Part shown: one piece after another, positions 49,371-58,012 of the stretch
Numbering within the stretch: position 1 is the first letter of the stretch
Layout of the letters: every line of letters begins with the position of its first letter
Assembly (NCBI GenBank): GCA_023415335.1
Contig: JAEZLD010000079.1
Location: forward strand, 1-61,697
From: Bacillota bacterium
GTDB lineage: Bacteria > Bacillota > Clostridia > Clostridiales > Caloramatoraceae
DNA: 61,697 nucleotides
Direction: 5' to 3'
Notes under the pieces: model-generated
Seen by the model: only the letters and a program-made list of their open reading frames with translations
What the model was told of the DNA's origin: nothing
Database searches by the model: none
Translations under genes and position numbers: made by a program

Positions 49371-52300
49371 TTGTATTTAAAAAGACTGGAGATAAAAGGG
49401 TTTAAGTCTTTTGCAGATAAAATTGACCTGGATTTCAACAAGGGAATTACAGCTGTTGTAGGGCCTAATGGAAGCGGAAAAAGCAATATTGCCGATGCCA
49501 TAAGATGGGTGCTGGGTGAGCAGAGCGCAAAGTCCCTCAGAGGTGGCAAAATGGAGGATGTTATATTTTCAGGCACAGAGAATAGGAAGGGCCTGGGATG
49601 TGCAGAGGTATCTCTTACCATTGACAACTCCACAGGAGAACTTCCTGTAGATTTTACAGAGGTAACGGTGACAAGGAGACTGTATAGGTCTGGAGATAGC
49701 GATTATCTTGTCAACAATACCTCATGCAGGCTTAAGGATGTGCTTGAGCTTTTTATGGACACAGGTATTGGTAAGGATGGATACTCCCTTATAGGACAGG
49801 GAAAGATAGATGAGATAATAAGTACAAGGTCTGAAGACAGAAGAGAGCTGTTTGAAGAAGCAGCAGGAATAGTAAAGTATAAGACCAGGAAGCTGGAGGC
49901 AGAAAGAAAGCTGGAGAATACAAGGCAGAATCTATTAAGGGTTACTGATATTATACAGGAGCTTGAGGAACAGATTGAGCCCCTGAAAATGCAGTCACAG
50001 ACAGCAAGAAAATATCTGGAGTTGAAGGAAGAGCTTAAGTGTATTGAAATCAGTTCGCTACTTAATACCTATGATTCATCAAAGAAAAAGCTTGATAAAC
50101 TCATTTGTGAACTGGAGGAGATAAACGCATCACAGAGGGAGCATGAGAACAGGAAAAGCAGCATTTCTGATGCTATAGTAGAGCTTAAGAAAGCTTCAGA
50201 GCAGCTACAGACAATGCAGGATGAGGTTTCCTCCTCAAGACTTCAGCTGGAAAAGTCCATGGAGAACAAGCAGGGCCAGCTGGAGCTAATAAAGGAAAGG
50301 CGGGAAAACTTCCACAAAGAAATAAACCGCCATGAAAATGAAATTAAATCGGAAACCGATTATATATCAACTCTTCAGGATGAACTGGAGGAATGCAGCA
50401 GAGAAAGAAAAGATCTGGACACATTGATTACTAATGAAAAGGACCAGCTGAATCATGTTGAGGGCGATTTTTCTGCCATCAGTGATACCTGCAGCGACTA
50501 TGAAAATAGAATTGAATGTGGTAAATCCGACACCATACAGCTGCTAAGCAGCATATCTGAAAATAAAAATAAAATAAGCTCTGCAGAGATAATGATGAAC
50601 AACCTTAAAGTCAGAAGGGAACAGCTGGATAGGGATAAGGATACCAGGCTTGTTAAGATACAGGAGATTAAGGATAAGACAGTTCAGCTGGGAATACAGG
50701 CAGAAGAATTTAAAAAGCAGCTGGAGATTACCAAAGGAAAAAAGGCAGAGAATGAAGGTGCTACGGCTGAAGGTGAAAGAAAGAGCCGGGAGCTGCTACG
50801 TTTAAAAAACAGCTGCTTTGAGGAGTTGAAGGTGCTTGAGGCCAGGCACAGGACATTATGCGAGCTTGAGAAAGAGATGGAAGGCTTTAACAGGGCTGTT
50901 AAGTCTGTGCTTTCCAATTACAAGGATAACTGGACAGTCATAGGGTCAGTAAGCGATATAATACAGGTGCCATCAGGATATGAAACAGCCATAGAAACTG
51001 CTTTAGGTGCTGCAGTACAGAATATAGTTGTTGACAATGAGGATACAGCCTCTGCAATGATAGACTATCTTAAAAGAAACAAGCTGGGCAGGGCAACCTT
51101 CCTTCCACTGACTACCATAAAGCCCAGGGAGGCTGGAATACATGCTAAGGTATCCAATATAAAGGGCTATCTGGGAACCGCAGACAGGCTGGTATCCTAT
51201 GATAAAAAATTCCGTAGTGTGGTTTCAAATCTTTTGGGAAGGGTTATTATATGCAGCGATCTAAACTGTGCCAGGACTATAGCTAAGGCAAGCGAGTATT
51301 CAATAAGAATTGTTACCCTTGAAGGGGATATAATAAATGCCGGTGGTTCATTTACAGGAGGAAGTACCAACCTTAAGAACACTGGAATAATATCCAGAAG
51401 AAATGAAATTAATAATTTAAAACAGCTTCTTAAAGAGAAAAAAGAAAATCTGTCTAGTGCAGAGGAGTGCATTGCAGCAAACCAGAAGGAGCTTGAAAAG
51501 CTGAAGGATACGCTTAAGTCCTTAGAGCTTAGACTTCAGAGCCTGACTATAGAAAAACAGAAAACAGAAGGCCTTATACAGTCCTATGAAAGAGAGTCCT
51601 TAAGCTTTGAGGATGGACTTAAGGATATAGATCTAGAAAAAGAGCAGTTGGAGATAGAAGTCAGTAAAAGCTGTGATAGCATAAAGAAATATACAGTCCT
51701 TTTAGATGAAGTAAAAGAGAGCCTCAAGATAAAGGAGAAGGAGGTAGCAGGGCTGCAGGAGGAGTATAAGAGCTATCAGGAAAAAAGAGAAAGCTTGTCA
51801 CAGAGGCTTACCTCTATAAAGGTAAGCCTGGCAGAAAAAACAAAATCTCTGGAAGCCATTGATGACAGGTTATATAAGTTGAACAGTGAAAGAGAAAACC
51901 ATATAGAAAAAATAGCTGAGCATAAAAAAGAAATAGAGCAGAGAAATAAAGAAATACTGGACGCTGCAGCAATTTTTGAAAATCTGCAGAAGGAGCTTGA
52001 ATCTGCAGCCAGGTCCGTGGAAGATGTAAGGAGAAGACAGGAGGAGATGGAGGGCAGACGCAGGGAGCTTAAGCTGAAGCTGGATGAAAATGAAAAACAG
52101 CTAGTAGATAGCGAGGAAAGCATAAGCGGAATAGTTGCCTCCTGCCATAAACTTGAACTGTCAAAGGCCAAGGTTGAAGGCGATACTGAAAATGTAATAA
52201 GCAAGCTTTGGGAAGAATATGAGCTTAGTGTGCCGCAGGCTCAAAAATACAGAAACCAGGAAATAGGAATAGGTGAGGCAAACCGCAGGGTACAAGAACT

Positions 52301-52943
52301 GAAATCCGCCATTAAGGAGCTTGGAGATGTAAATGTTAACTCCATTGAGGAGTATAAGAGAGTTATGGAAAGGCATAGCTTCCTTTCCAGCCAGAAGGAG
52401 GACCTTAACCATGCGGAAGGCTCCCTTGTGGATATAATTGATGAGATAACTGTAAGGATGAAAAAGCAGTTTCAAGAGGGATTTAAGATAATAAGGGAAA
52501 ACTTTAACTATACCTTCAGGCAGCTTTTTGGAGGTGGAGTGGCTGACCTTAAGCTGGAGGGTGATGACATACTCAGCTCAGGCATTGACATTATAGTACA
52601 GCCTCCGGGAAAGAAGCTCCAGAGCCTCACACTGCTTTCAGGAGGAGAAAAGGGACTGGCAGCTATAGCATTGGTGTTTGCTATACTAAAGATGAAGCCT
52701 ACCCCGTTCTGTGTGCTAGATGAAATTGAGGCAGCGCTTGATGATGCTAATGTAAGCAGGTTTGCAGATTTTGTAGAGGCCTATTCGTCGAATACCCAGT
52801 TCATAATGATTACACATAGGAAGGGTACCATGGCTGCAGCCGATTGCATGTATGGAGTTACAATGGAAGAAAAGGGAGTATCAAAGCTCCTATCGCTAAA
52901 GCTTAATCAGCATAAAGGAGGAAAAGAAATTGGGATGGCTTGA
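49371..52943 (+). CDS. smc: Chromosome segregation protein SMC
   Basis: The SMC ATPase compacts and separates chromosomes with ScpA and ScpB. TTG 49371 was chosen because AAAGGGGTG lies about 7 bases before it and the product begins MYLKRLEIKGFKSFADKI; GTG 49362 lies within the ribosome site. 1190 residues: Walker A GPNGSGKSN at 31-39, long coiled coil (about 170-500), hinge (about 505-670), second coiled coil, then signature LLSGGEKGLAAIAL and Walker B CVLDEIEAALDD near the C terminus. It overlaps ftsY by 14 bases. Confidence 0.98.
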   Translation: MYLKRLEIKGFKSFADKIDLDFNKGITAVVGPNGSGKSNIADAIRWVLGEQSAKSLRGGKMEDVIFSGTENRKGLGCAEVSLTIDNSTGELPVDFTEVTVTRRLYRSGDSDYLVNNTSCRLKDVLELFMDTGIGKDGYSLIGQGKIDEIISTRSEDRRELFEEAAGIVKYKTRKLEAERKLENTRQNLLRVTDIIQELEEQIEPLKMQSQTARKYLELKEELKCIEISSLLNTYDSSKKKLDKLICELEEINASQREHENRKSSISDAIVELKKASEQLQTMQDEVSSSRLQLEKSMENKQGQLELIKERRENFHKEINRHENEIKSETDYISTLQDELEECSRERKDLDTLITNEKDQLNHVEGDFSAISDTCSDYENRIECGKSDTIQLLSSISENKNKISSAEIMMNNLKVRREQLDRDKDTRLVKIQEIKDKTVQLGIQAEEFKKQLEITKGKKAENEGATAEGERKSRELLRLKNSCFEELKVLEARHRTLCELEKEMEGFNRAVKSVLSNYKDNWTVIGSVSDIIQVPSGYETAIETALGAAVQNIVVDNEDTASAMIDYLKRNKLGRATFLPLTTIKPREAGIHAKVSNIKGYLGTADRLVSYDKKFRSVVSNLLGRVIICSDLNCARTIAKASEYSIRIVTLEGDIINAGGSFTGGSTNLKNTGIISRRNEINNLKQLLKEKKENLSSAEECIAANQKELEKLKDTLKSLELRLQSLTIEKQKTEGLIQSYERESLSFEDGLKDIDLEKEQLEIEVSKSCDSIKKYTVLLDEVKESLKIKEKEVAGLQEEYKSYQEKRESLSQRLTSIKVSLAEKTKSLEAIDDRLYKLNSERENHIEKIAEHKKEIEQRNKEILDAAAIFENLQKELESAARSVEDVRRRQEEMEGRRRELKLKLDENEKQLVDSEESISGIVASCHKLELSKAKVEGDTENVISKLWEEYELSVPQAQKYRNQEIGIGEANRRVQELKSAIKELGDVNVNSIEEYKRVMERHSFLSSQKEDLNHAEGSLVDIIDEITVRMKKQFQEGFKIIRENFNYTFRQLFGGGVADLKLEGDDILSSGIDIIVQPPGKKLQSLTLLSGGEKGLAAIALVFAILKMKPTPFCVLDEIEAALDDANVSRFADFVEAYSSNTQFIMITHRKGTMAAADCMYGVTMEEKGVSKLLSLKLNQHKGGKEIGMA

Positions 52944-53835
52944 TAGACTTAAGGAAGGGCTTTCGAAAACAAGAAACAGCATAAGTGATAAAATGGACAG
53001 CATATTATCTATTGGGAGAAAGGTAGATGAGGAGCTGTATGAAGAGCTTGAGGAAATACTTGTAACCTCGGATATAGGAGTTAAAACCTCAGTTGATATA
53101 ATCTCAGAGCTGAGAAAAAGGGTAAAAGATAGAAAAATATCCGATGGGGCCCAGGTAAAGGAGGTCCTTAAGGAAATAATGGTAGAGCTTATGGGAGGGG
53201 AAAAGAGAAATATACTTCCCAAGAAAACTCCGGCAGTTTATATGGTGGTTGGAGTAAACGGAGTTGGAAAGACTACATCCATAGGAAAAATGGCTTATTA
53301 CCTTAGGAACAATGGATATAAGGTTATGCTTGCAGCAGGTGATACATTCAGGGCAGCTGCAATAGACCAGCTGGAGGTTTGGGGGCATAGGTCAGGAGTT
53401 GATGTAATTAAGCATCAGGAGGGTGCAGACCCGGCAGCTGTTATATTTGACGCTATACAGTCTGCAAAGGCTAAGAAAACAGATGTACTTATCTGTGATA
53501 CTGCTGGAAGGCTGCACAATAAAAAGAACCTTATGGAGGAGCTCAAGAAGATAAACCGCATTCTTGAAAGGGAATATCCTGAGGCAGACAAAACCACACT
53601 GCTTGTACTTGATGCAACCACCGGACAGAATGCCTTAATACAGGCAAAGGAATTTGCACAGGCGGCCGATGTTAATGGACTTGTGCTTACAAAGCTAGAT
53701 GGAACGGCCAAGGGAGGAGTTGTGGTTGCCATAAACCACGAAATGTCCATACCTGTAACCATGATAGGAGTAGGAGAAGGAATGGATGACCTTCAGGAAT
53801 TTGATCCTAAAGCATTTGTGGATGCTATATTATAA
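52930..53835 (+). CDS. ftsY: Signal recognition particle receptor FtsY
   Basis: The GTPase docks SRP-ribosome complexes at the membrane. The start is TTG 52930 with AGGAGG inside the end of smc. The 301-residue product has only a short N-terminal region before the NG domains, typical of Gram-positive FtsY. Motifs: GVNGVGKTTSIGKMA near 110, GDTFRAAA near 137, DTAGRL near 191, TKLDGTAKGG near 252 and IGVGEGMDDLQEF at the end. Confidence 0.97.
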   Translation: MGWLDRLKEGLSKTRNSISDKMDSILSIGRKVDEELYEELEEILVTSDIGVKTSVDIISELRKRVKDRKISDGAQVKEVLKEIMVELMGGEKRNILPKKTPAVYMVVGVNGVGKTTSIGKMAYYLRNNGYKVMLAAGDTFRAAAIDQLEVWGHRSGVDVIKHQEGADPAAVIFDAIQSAKAKKTDVLICDTAGRLHNKKNLMEELKKINRILEREYPEADKTTLLVLDATTGQNALIQAKEFAQAADVNGLVLTKLDGTAKGGVVVAINHEMSIPVTMIGVGEGMDDLQEFDPKAFVDAIL

Positions 53836-53846
53836 AAATTACCACA

Positions 53847-53876
53847 GGGTGTTAAGTGAAAATACTTGACACCTTT
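53847..53876 (+). terminator. Hairpin after ftsY overlapping the next promoter
   Basis: GGGTGTTAAGT (53847-53857) pairs with ACTTGACACCT (53864-53874) with two G-U pairs, then TTATAAGG. The T tract is short. The 3' arm contains the TTGACA of the ylxM promoter. Confidence 0.5.
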
Positions 53877-53894
53877 ATAAGGTTCTGCTATTAT
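53866..53894 (+). promoter_or_regulatory. Predicted sigma-A promoter for ylxM-ffh
   Basis: A perfect TTGACA (53866-53871), a 17-base spacer and TATTAT (53889-53894), 20 bases before the ylxM ATG, which would give a leader of about 13 bases. Confidence 0.65.
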
Positions 53895-53913
53895 TAGTTA
53901 GGATGTGTTGACG

Positions 53914-54246
53914 ATGGATAAAATAAGTGAAATAAACATGCTTCTTGACTTCTATGGAGGACTGCTTACAGAGAGACAGCAGTATGTAATGGGATGCCAT
54001 TACGAGGAGGATTTATCCTTATCAGAAATAGCCCAGGAGCTTAATGTATCCAGACAGGCAGCCTATGATATAATCAAAAGAAGCGAGAAGATACTAAGAG
54101 GCTATGAGCAAGAGCTTGGACTTTTAGAAAGGTTCCTGTCTCAGAAACAAAGACTTACAGACATCCGCCAGCTGCTGATAAAGCATGAGGATGATGTGGA
54201 TATCAGAACCGCAATTAATATGATAGATGATTTATTAGAAGCATAA
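53914..54246 (+). CDS. ylxM: YlxM family DNA-binding protein (putative SRP-associated regulator)
   Basis: 110 residues, the same length as B. subtilis YlxM. It is an all-helical sigma-70 region 4-like protein with LTERQQYVMGCHYEEDLSL and a helix-turn-helix IAQELNVSRQAAYDIIKRSE (in parts: EIAQELNVSRQAAYD, IIKRSEK). It is always encoded just before ffh; related proteins have been reported to affect SRP. ATG 53914 has AGGATG upstream; GTG 53905 is part of that site. Confidence 0.92.
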   Translation: MDKISEINMLLDFYGGLLTERQQYVMGCHYEEDLSLSEIAQELNVSRQAAYDIIKRSEKILRGYEQELGLLERFLSQKQRLTDIRQLLIKHEDDVDIRTAINMIDDLLEA

Positions 54247-54260
54247 CAGGAGGGTGTTAT

Positions 54261-55601
54261 ATGGCTTTTGAGGGACTTTCTTCAAAGCTTCAGGAAACCT
54301 TCAGAAAGCTGAAGGGAAAAGGAAAGCTATCGGAAAAGGATTTAAAGGATGCTATGAGGGAGGTTAAGCTGGCCCTCTTGGAAGCGGATGTTAACTACAA
54401 GGTAGTTAAGGACTTCATAAATTCCGTTACTACAAGAGCGGTAGGCCAGGAGGTGATGGAAAGCCTCACCCCCGGACAGCAGGTAATAAAGATAGTAAAT
54501 GAAGAACTCATTTCATTAATGGGAAAGAGTGAAAGCAAGCTTAACACGGCTCCACAACCGCCCACAGTAATTATGCTGTGCGGACTTCAAGGAGCAGGTA
54601 AGACTACGATGGCTGCAAAGCTATCAAAGCATCTTATAAAGCATAATAAGAAGCCTCTGATGGTGGCTGCTGACATATACAGGCCTGCAGCTATAAAACA
54701 GCTTCAGGTGCTTGGTTCACAAATAGATGTTCCGGTGTTTACTCTTGGAGATAAAATCAGTCCTGTGGATATAGCAAGAGGCGGAATTGAGAATGCAAAG
54801 AAGACCGGAAGGGATTATGTAATAATCGATACTGCAGGAAGGCTTCATATAGACGAGGTCCTCATGGAGGAGCTGAAGCAGGTAAAGGAGGCGGTACAGC
54901 CTCAGGAGATACTGCTTGTAGTGGATGCCATGACAGGACAGGATGCAGTTAATGTGGCAGAGCACTTCAATGATATGCTGGATATAAGCGGAGTAATACT
55001 TACAAAGCTTGATGGAGACACCAGAGGCGGCGCAGCCATATCTGTAAAATCTGTGACTGGAAAGCCTATTAAATTTGCTGGCATAGGTGAGAAGATTTCA
55101 GACCTTGAGGTGTTCCATCCTGAAAGGATGGCCTCCAGAATACTTGGAATGGGTGATGTACTAAGCCTCATTGAAAAAGCCCAGGAAAATCTGGACATGA
55201 AAAAGGCAGAAGATCTTTCAAAGAAGCTGATGAGCCAGCAGTTTACACTGCAGGATTTTCTTGAACAGATGCAGCAGATGAAAAAGATGGGTCCAATGAA
55301 GGACCTGATAAAGATGATACCTGGCATAGATGCATCAAAGCTTGGAGATGTTGAAATAAACGAGAAAGACATGGCCCATCAGGAGGCCATAATAAAATCC
55401 ATGACCATGAAGGAAAGACAGAGCCCGTCAATAATAAATGCCAGCCGCAAAAAAAGAATTGCAGCAGGCTCGGGAACCTCCATACAGGATGTAAATAAGC
55501 TGCTGCAGGGCTTTGAACAAACCCGTAAAATGATGAAGCAGTTTAGCGGTATGGAGAAAAACATGAAAAAAGGAAAGATTAAATTTCCTTTCTTTAAATA
55601 A
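54261..55601 (+). CDS. ffh: Signal recognition particle protein Ffh
   Basis: SRP54 homologue, 446 residues. N and G domains cover about 1-295, with GLQGAGKTTMAAKLS near 107, ADIYRPAAIKQL near 138, DTAGRLHID near 190 and TKLDGDTRGGAA near 248. The M domain (about 305-446) is Met-rich (FLEQMQQMKKMGPMKDLI) and contains the SRP RNA-binding helix-turn-helix region GSGTSIQDVNKLLQGFEQ. AGGAGGGTG precedes the ATG. Confidence 0.98.
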   Translation: MAFEGLSSKLQETFRKLKGKGKLSEKDLKDAMREVKLALLEADVNYKVVKDFINSVTTRAVGQEVMESLTPGQQVIKIVNEELISLMGKSESKLNTAPQPPTVIMLCGLQGAGKTTMAAKLSKHLIKHNKKPLMVAADIYRPAAIKQLQVLGSQIDVPVFTLGDKISPVDIARGGIENAKKTGRDYVIIDTAGRLHIDEVLMEELKQVKEAVQPQEILLVVDAMTGQDAVNVAEHFNDMLDISGVILTKLDGDTRGGAAISVKSVTGKPIKFAGIGEKISDLEVFHPERMASRILGMGDVLSLIEKAQENLDMKKAEDLSKKLMSQQFTLQDFLEQMQQMKKMGPMKDLIKMIPGIDASKLGDVEINEKDMAHQEAIIKSMTMKERQSPSIINASRKKRIAAGSGTSIQDVNKLLQGFEQTRKMMKQFSGMEKNMKKGKIKFPFFK

Positions 55602-55636
55602 ACTAAAGTTTTAATCACTGTAAGGAGGTGAAAAAC

Positions 55637-55882
55637 ATGGCAGTTAAGATAAGATTAAGAAGAATGGGTGCTAAGAAAGCTCCTTTCTACAGAGTAATAG
55701 TTGCTGATTCCAGAACTCCAAGAGATGGAAGATTCATCGAGGAGCTCGGATACTACAATCCTATAACTGAGCCAGCAGATATAAAGATAGATGCTGAAAA
55801 AGCTAAGGAATGGATGTCAAATGGTGCACAGCCATCTGATACTGTAAGAAGGCTTTTCAAGAAGGCTGGAATTATAGAATAA
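55637..55882 (+). CDS. rpsP: 30S ribosomal protein S16
   Basis: 81 residues. It begins AVKIRLRRMGAKKAPFYRV after Met, the universal S16 start. ATG 55637 was chosen over 55628 because TAAGGAGGTG lies 7-8 bases upstream. It follows ffh by 35 bases and precedes khpA by 16, the conserved ffh-rpsP-khpA-rimM-trmD-rplS order. Confidence 0.97.
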   Translation: MAVKIRLRRMGAKKAPFYRVIVADSRTPRDGRFIEELGYYNPITEPADIKIDAEKAKEWMSNGAQPSDTVRRLFKKAGIIE

Positions 55883-55898
55883 ACGGAGGTGCGTGATC

Positions 55899-56126
55899 AT
55901 GCGCGAACTCGTTGAGGTAATTGCCAAGGCTCTTGTAGATGATCCGGATGCAGTGTCTGTAAATGAAATAGTAGGACAGCAATCCATTGTACTGGAGCTG
56001 AAGGTAGCAGCAGATGACATGGGAAAAGTAATAGGACGGCAGGGAAGGATTGCAAAGGCAATCAGAACTGTAGTTAAAGCAGCAGCAACCAAAGAAAATA
56101 AAAGGGTTGTTGTGGAGATAATATAA
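55899..56126 (+). CDS. khpA: KH-domain RNA-binding protein KhpA (YlqC)
   Basis: 75 residues forming one KH domain with the GxxG loop in GKVIGRQGRIAKAIR. It pairs with KhpB (Jag) in many Gram-positive bacteria to bind RNAs that control cell wall synthesis and division. ATG 55899 follows CGGAGGTG by 7 bases; GTG 55893 is too close. A terminator-like hairpin starts at its stop codon. Confidence 0.94.
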   Translation: MRELVEVIAKALVDDPDAVSVNEIVGQQSIVLELKVAADDMGKVIGRQGRIAKAIRTVVKAAATKENKRVVVEII

Positions 56127-56172
56127 AAAGGGGGGTGTAGCAAAATGTATGCGTTTTGCACAGCCCCTTTTT
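56125..56172 (+). terminator. Terminator-like hairpin between khpA and rimM
   Basis: AAAAGGGG...GCAAAA on the 5' side pairs with TTTTGC...CCCCTTTTT on the 3' side with small internal mismatches, ending in T5. It falls inside the otherwise continuous ffh-to-trmD run, 20 bases before rimM. Confidence 0.7.
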
Positions 56173-56191
56173 ACAATAAGGGTGGTTTGCA

Positions 56192-56698
56192 ATGGTTGAA
56201 TACCTAAAAATTGGGCAGATAATTAATACACATGGAGTAAAGGGTGAACTTAAGATATATCCCCTTACAGATAATATAAAGCGTTTTAAAGGCTTAAAAC
56301 AGGTTTGGATGGAATTTCCCGAAGGATATAGGGCCATGAAAATTGAGGGTGTAAAATTTGTAAAGGAATTTCCAATTATAAAGCTTGAAAACATATCTAC
56401 AATGAATGAGGCTGAAAAGCTTAGAAATCAATACATATACGTGGACAGGGAGAATGCAGTAAAGCTTCCTAAGGACACATATTTTATTGCTGACTTAATT
56501 GGCATACAGGTATTTACTGAGCAAGAAGGGCTACTGGGAACTTTAACTGATGTGATTTCCACAGGAGCCAATGACGTATATGAAATTACTCCATCAGAGG
56601 GAAAGAGCATTCTTATTCCTGCTATAGGTGATGTGGTTCTGAATGTTGATATTAATGGCCGTAGAATGGTAGTAAAGCTATTAGAGGGATTAGTATGA
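56192..56698 (+). CDS. rimM: 16S rRNA processing protein RimM
   Basis: A 30S maturation factor that binds ribosomal protein S19. The N-terminal domain begins YLKIGQIINTHGVKGELKIYP (in parts: KIGQIINTHGVKGE, LKIYP). The C-terminal PRC-barrel domain (about 95-168) has DLIGIQVFTEQEGLLGTLTD and ILIPAIGDVVLNVDI. 168 residues. It overlaps trmD by 4 bases. Confidence 0.96.
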   Translation: MVEYLKIGQIINTHGVKGELKIYPLTDNIKRFKGLKQVWMEFPEGYRAMKIEGVKFVKEFPIIKLENISTMNEAEKLRNQYIYVDRENAVKLPKDTYFIADLIGIQVFTEQEGLLGTLTDVISTGANDVYEITPSEGKSILIPAIGDVVLNVDINGRRMVVKLLEGLV

Positions 56699-57453
56699 TA
56701 TTTGATGTACTGACTCTGTTTCCAGACATGTTTACAGTCTTTGACTACAGCATAATAAAAAGGGCAAGGGATAAGAGGATAATAACCATCAACCTGTATA
56801 ATATAAGAGACTATACCACCAATAAGCATCGTAAAGTAGATGATTATCCCTATGGAGGAGGAGCAGGCATGGTTATGCAGGCAGAGCCTGTATATAATGC
56901 CGTAGACCATATTGAGTCTCTTTACGGATACAAGCCATATACAATACTCATGTCACCAAGAGGAAAAAGATTTACCCAGGAGGACGCCAAACGCTTAAGC
57001 TCCTTGAACCATATTTTATTTACATGCGGACATTATGAGGGTCTGGATGAAAGAATAAGCCCTCTAATTGATGAGGAGCTTTCCTTAGGGGACTTTGTTC
57101 TTACCGGAGGGGAGCTTGCGTGCATGACAATGATAGACTCCATATGCAGGATGGTGCCTCAGGTGCTTTCTTCATCTGAAAGCTTTGAGGAGGAATCCTT
57201 CTACTCGGGGCTTCTTGAATATCCGCAGTATACCAGACCAGAGGAATTCAGAGGCATGAAGGTTCCAGAGGTGCTGCTTTCCGGAGATCATGAGAAGGTG
57301 AGAAGGTGGAGAAGGGCAAGGTCCCTTAAGCTTACCATGGAGAGAAGACCAGACCTTTTAAAGGAACACGGCCTGACCCGGGAGGATGAAAAGCTTCTCA
57401 GGTGGCTCAAGGAATATGAGTATGAGAATAAAAAACCAGGGAATGATAAATAA
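56695..57453 (+). CDS. trmD: tRNA (guanine-37-N1)-methyltransferase TrmD
   Basis: Methylates G37 of tRNAs that read CNN codons, which prevents frameshifting. A SPOUT enzyme of 252 residues. The start IFDVLTLFPDMF, the region DDYPYGGGAGMVMQ near 57, LSPRGKRFTQEDA near 87, FTCGHYEGLDER near 108 and GDFVLTGGELA near 132 (the knot, AdoMet site) are all typical. Confidence 0.97.
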   Translation: MIFDVLTLFPDMFTVFDYSIIKRARDKRIITINLYNIRDYTTNKHRKVDDYPYGGGAGMVMQAEPVYNAVDHIESLYGYKPYTILMSPRGKRFTQEDAKRLSSLNHILFTCGHYEGLDERISPLIDEELSLGDFVLTGGELACMTMIDSICRMVPQVLSSSESFEEESFYSGLLEYPQYTRPEEFRGMKVPEVLLSGDHEKVRRWRRARSLKLTMERRPDLLKEHGLTREDEKLLRWLKEYEYENKKPGNDK

Positions 57454-57459
57454 TTTTTA

Positions 57460-57488
57460 TTGCCATAAAATTATTATTATGATATAAT
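57460..57488 (+). promoter_or_regulatory. Predicted sigma-A promoter for rplS
   Basis: TTGCCA (57460-57465), a 17-base spacer and a perfect TATAAT (57483-57488). It lets rplS be made apart from the upstream operon. Confidence 0.6.
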
Positions 57489-57494
57489 GTAATT

Positions 57495-57561
57495 CGTGTT
57501 AATACGGACGCTCCTCTGTAACTGGAATTGCATGAACGTCTATGAAAAGGGGTGAATATCA
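57495..57561 (+). promoter_or_regulatory. Candidate ribosomal protein L19 leader
   Basis: About 67 bases of untranslated leader precede rplS. GACG near 57508 and CGTC near 57537 can close a stem around an irregular interior. Firmicutes rplS genes often carry an autogenous L19 leader at this place. Membership here is a guess from position and partial pairing. Confidence 0.35.
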
Positions 57562-57906
57562 ATGGACATAATAAGAGCTATAGAAGCTGAGCAGCTTAAG
57601 AGCGAGGTTACACCATTTAACGTAGGTGATACCGTAAAGGTACACGTAAAGGTTAAAGAAGGAACCAGAGAAAGAATCCAGATCTTCGAAGGCATCGTTT
57701 TAAAGAGACAGAACGGTGGACTGAGAGAGACCTTCACTGTTAGAAGGATTTCTTATGGCGTAGGAGTTGAAAAAACATTCCCGCTTCACTCCCCAAGAAT
57801 CGAAAAGATTGAAGTCGTAAGAAGAGGAAAAGTAAGAAGGGCAAGACTTTACTACCTCAGAGGCAGAGTAGGAAAGGCTACAAAGGTCAAGGAAAGAATC
57901 GATTAA
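57562..57906 (+). CDS. rplS: 50S ribosomal protein L19
   Basis: 114 residues. FNVGDTVKVHVKVKEGTRER near 20 and the basic core FTVRRISYGVGVEKTFPLHSP near 62 (in parts: TVRRISYGVGVEKTFPLHSP) identify L19. AAGGGGTGA lies ahead of the ATG. A strong terminator follows 5 bases after the stop. Confidence 0.97.
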   Translation: MDIIRAIEAEQLKSEVTPFNVGDTVKVHVKVKEGTRERIQIFEGIVLKRQNGGLRETFTVRRISYGVGVEKTFPLHSPRIEKIEVVRRGKVRRARLYYLRGRVGKATKVKERID

Positions 57907-57911
57907 TAAAG

Positions 57912-57940
57912 ATAGGACTGCAGTGCAGTCCTATTTTTTA
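57912..57940 (+). terminator. Terminator after rplS
   Basis: ATAGGACTGCA / TGCAGTCCTAT (57912-57934) followed by TTTTTTA. Confidence 0.9.
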
Positions 57941-57946
57941 TGGTGT

Positions 57947-57975
57947 TTGATTATATCAGGATTTCATAATAAAAT
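57947..57975 (+). promoter_or_regulatory. Predicted sigma-A promoter for rbgA-rnhB-yraN
   Basis: TTGATT (57947-57952), a 17-base spacer and TAAAAT (57970-57975), 37 bases before the rbgA ATG. Confidence 0.55.
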
Positions 57976-58012
57976 AGAATATATGTACGTTACATATGAA
58001 GGAGGACACGCT

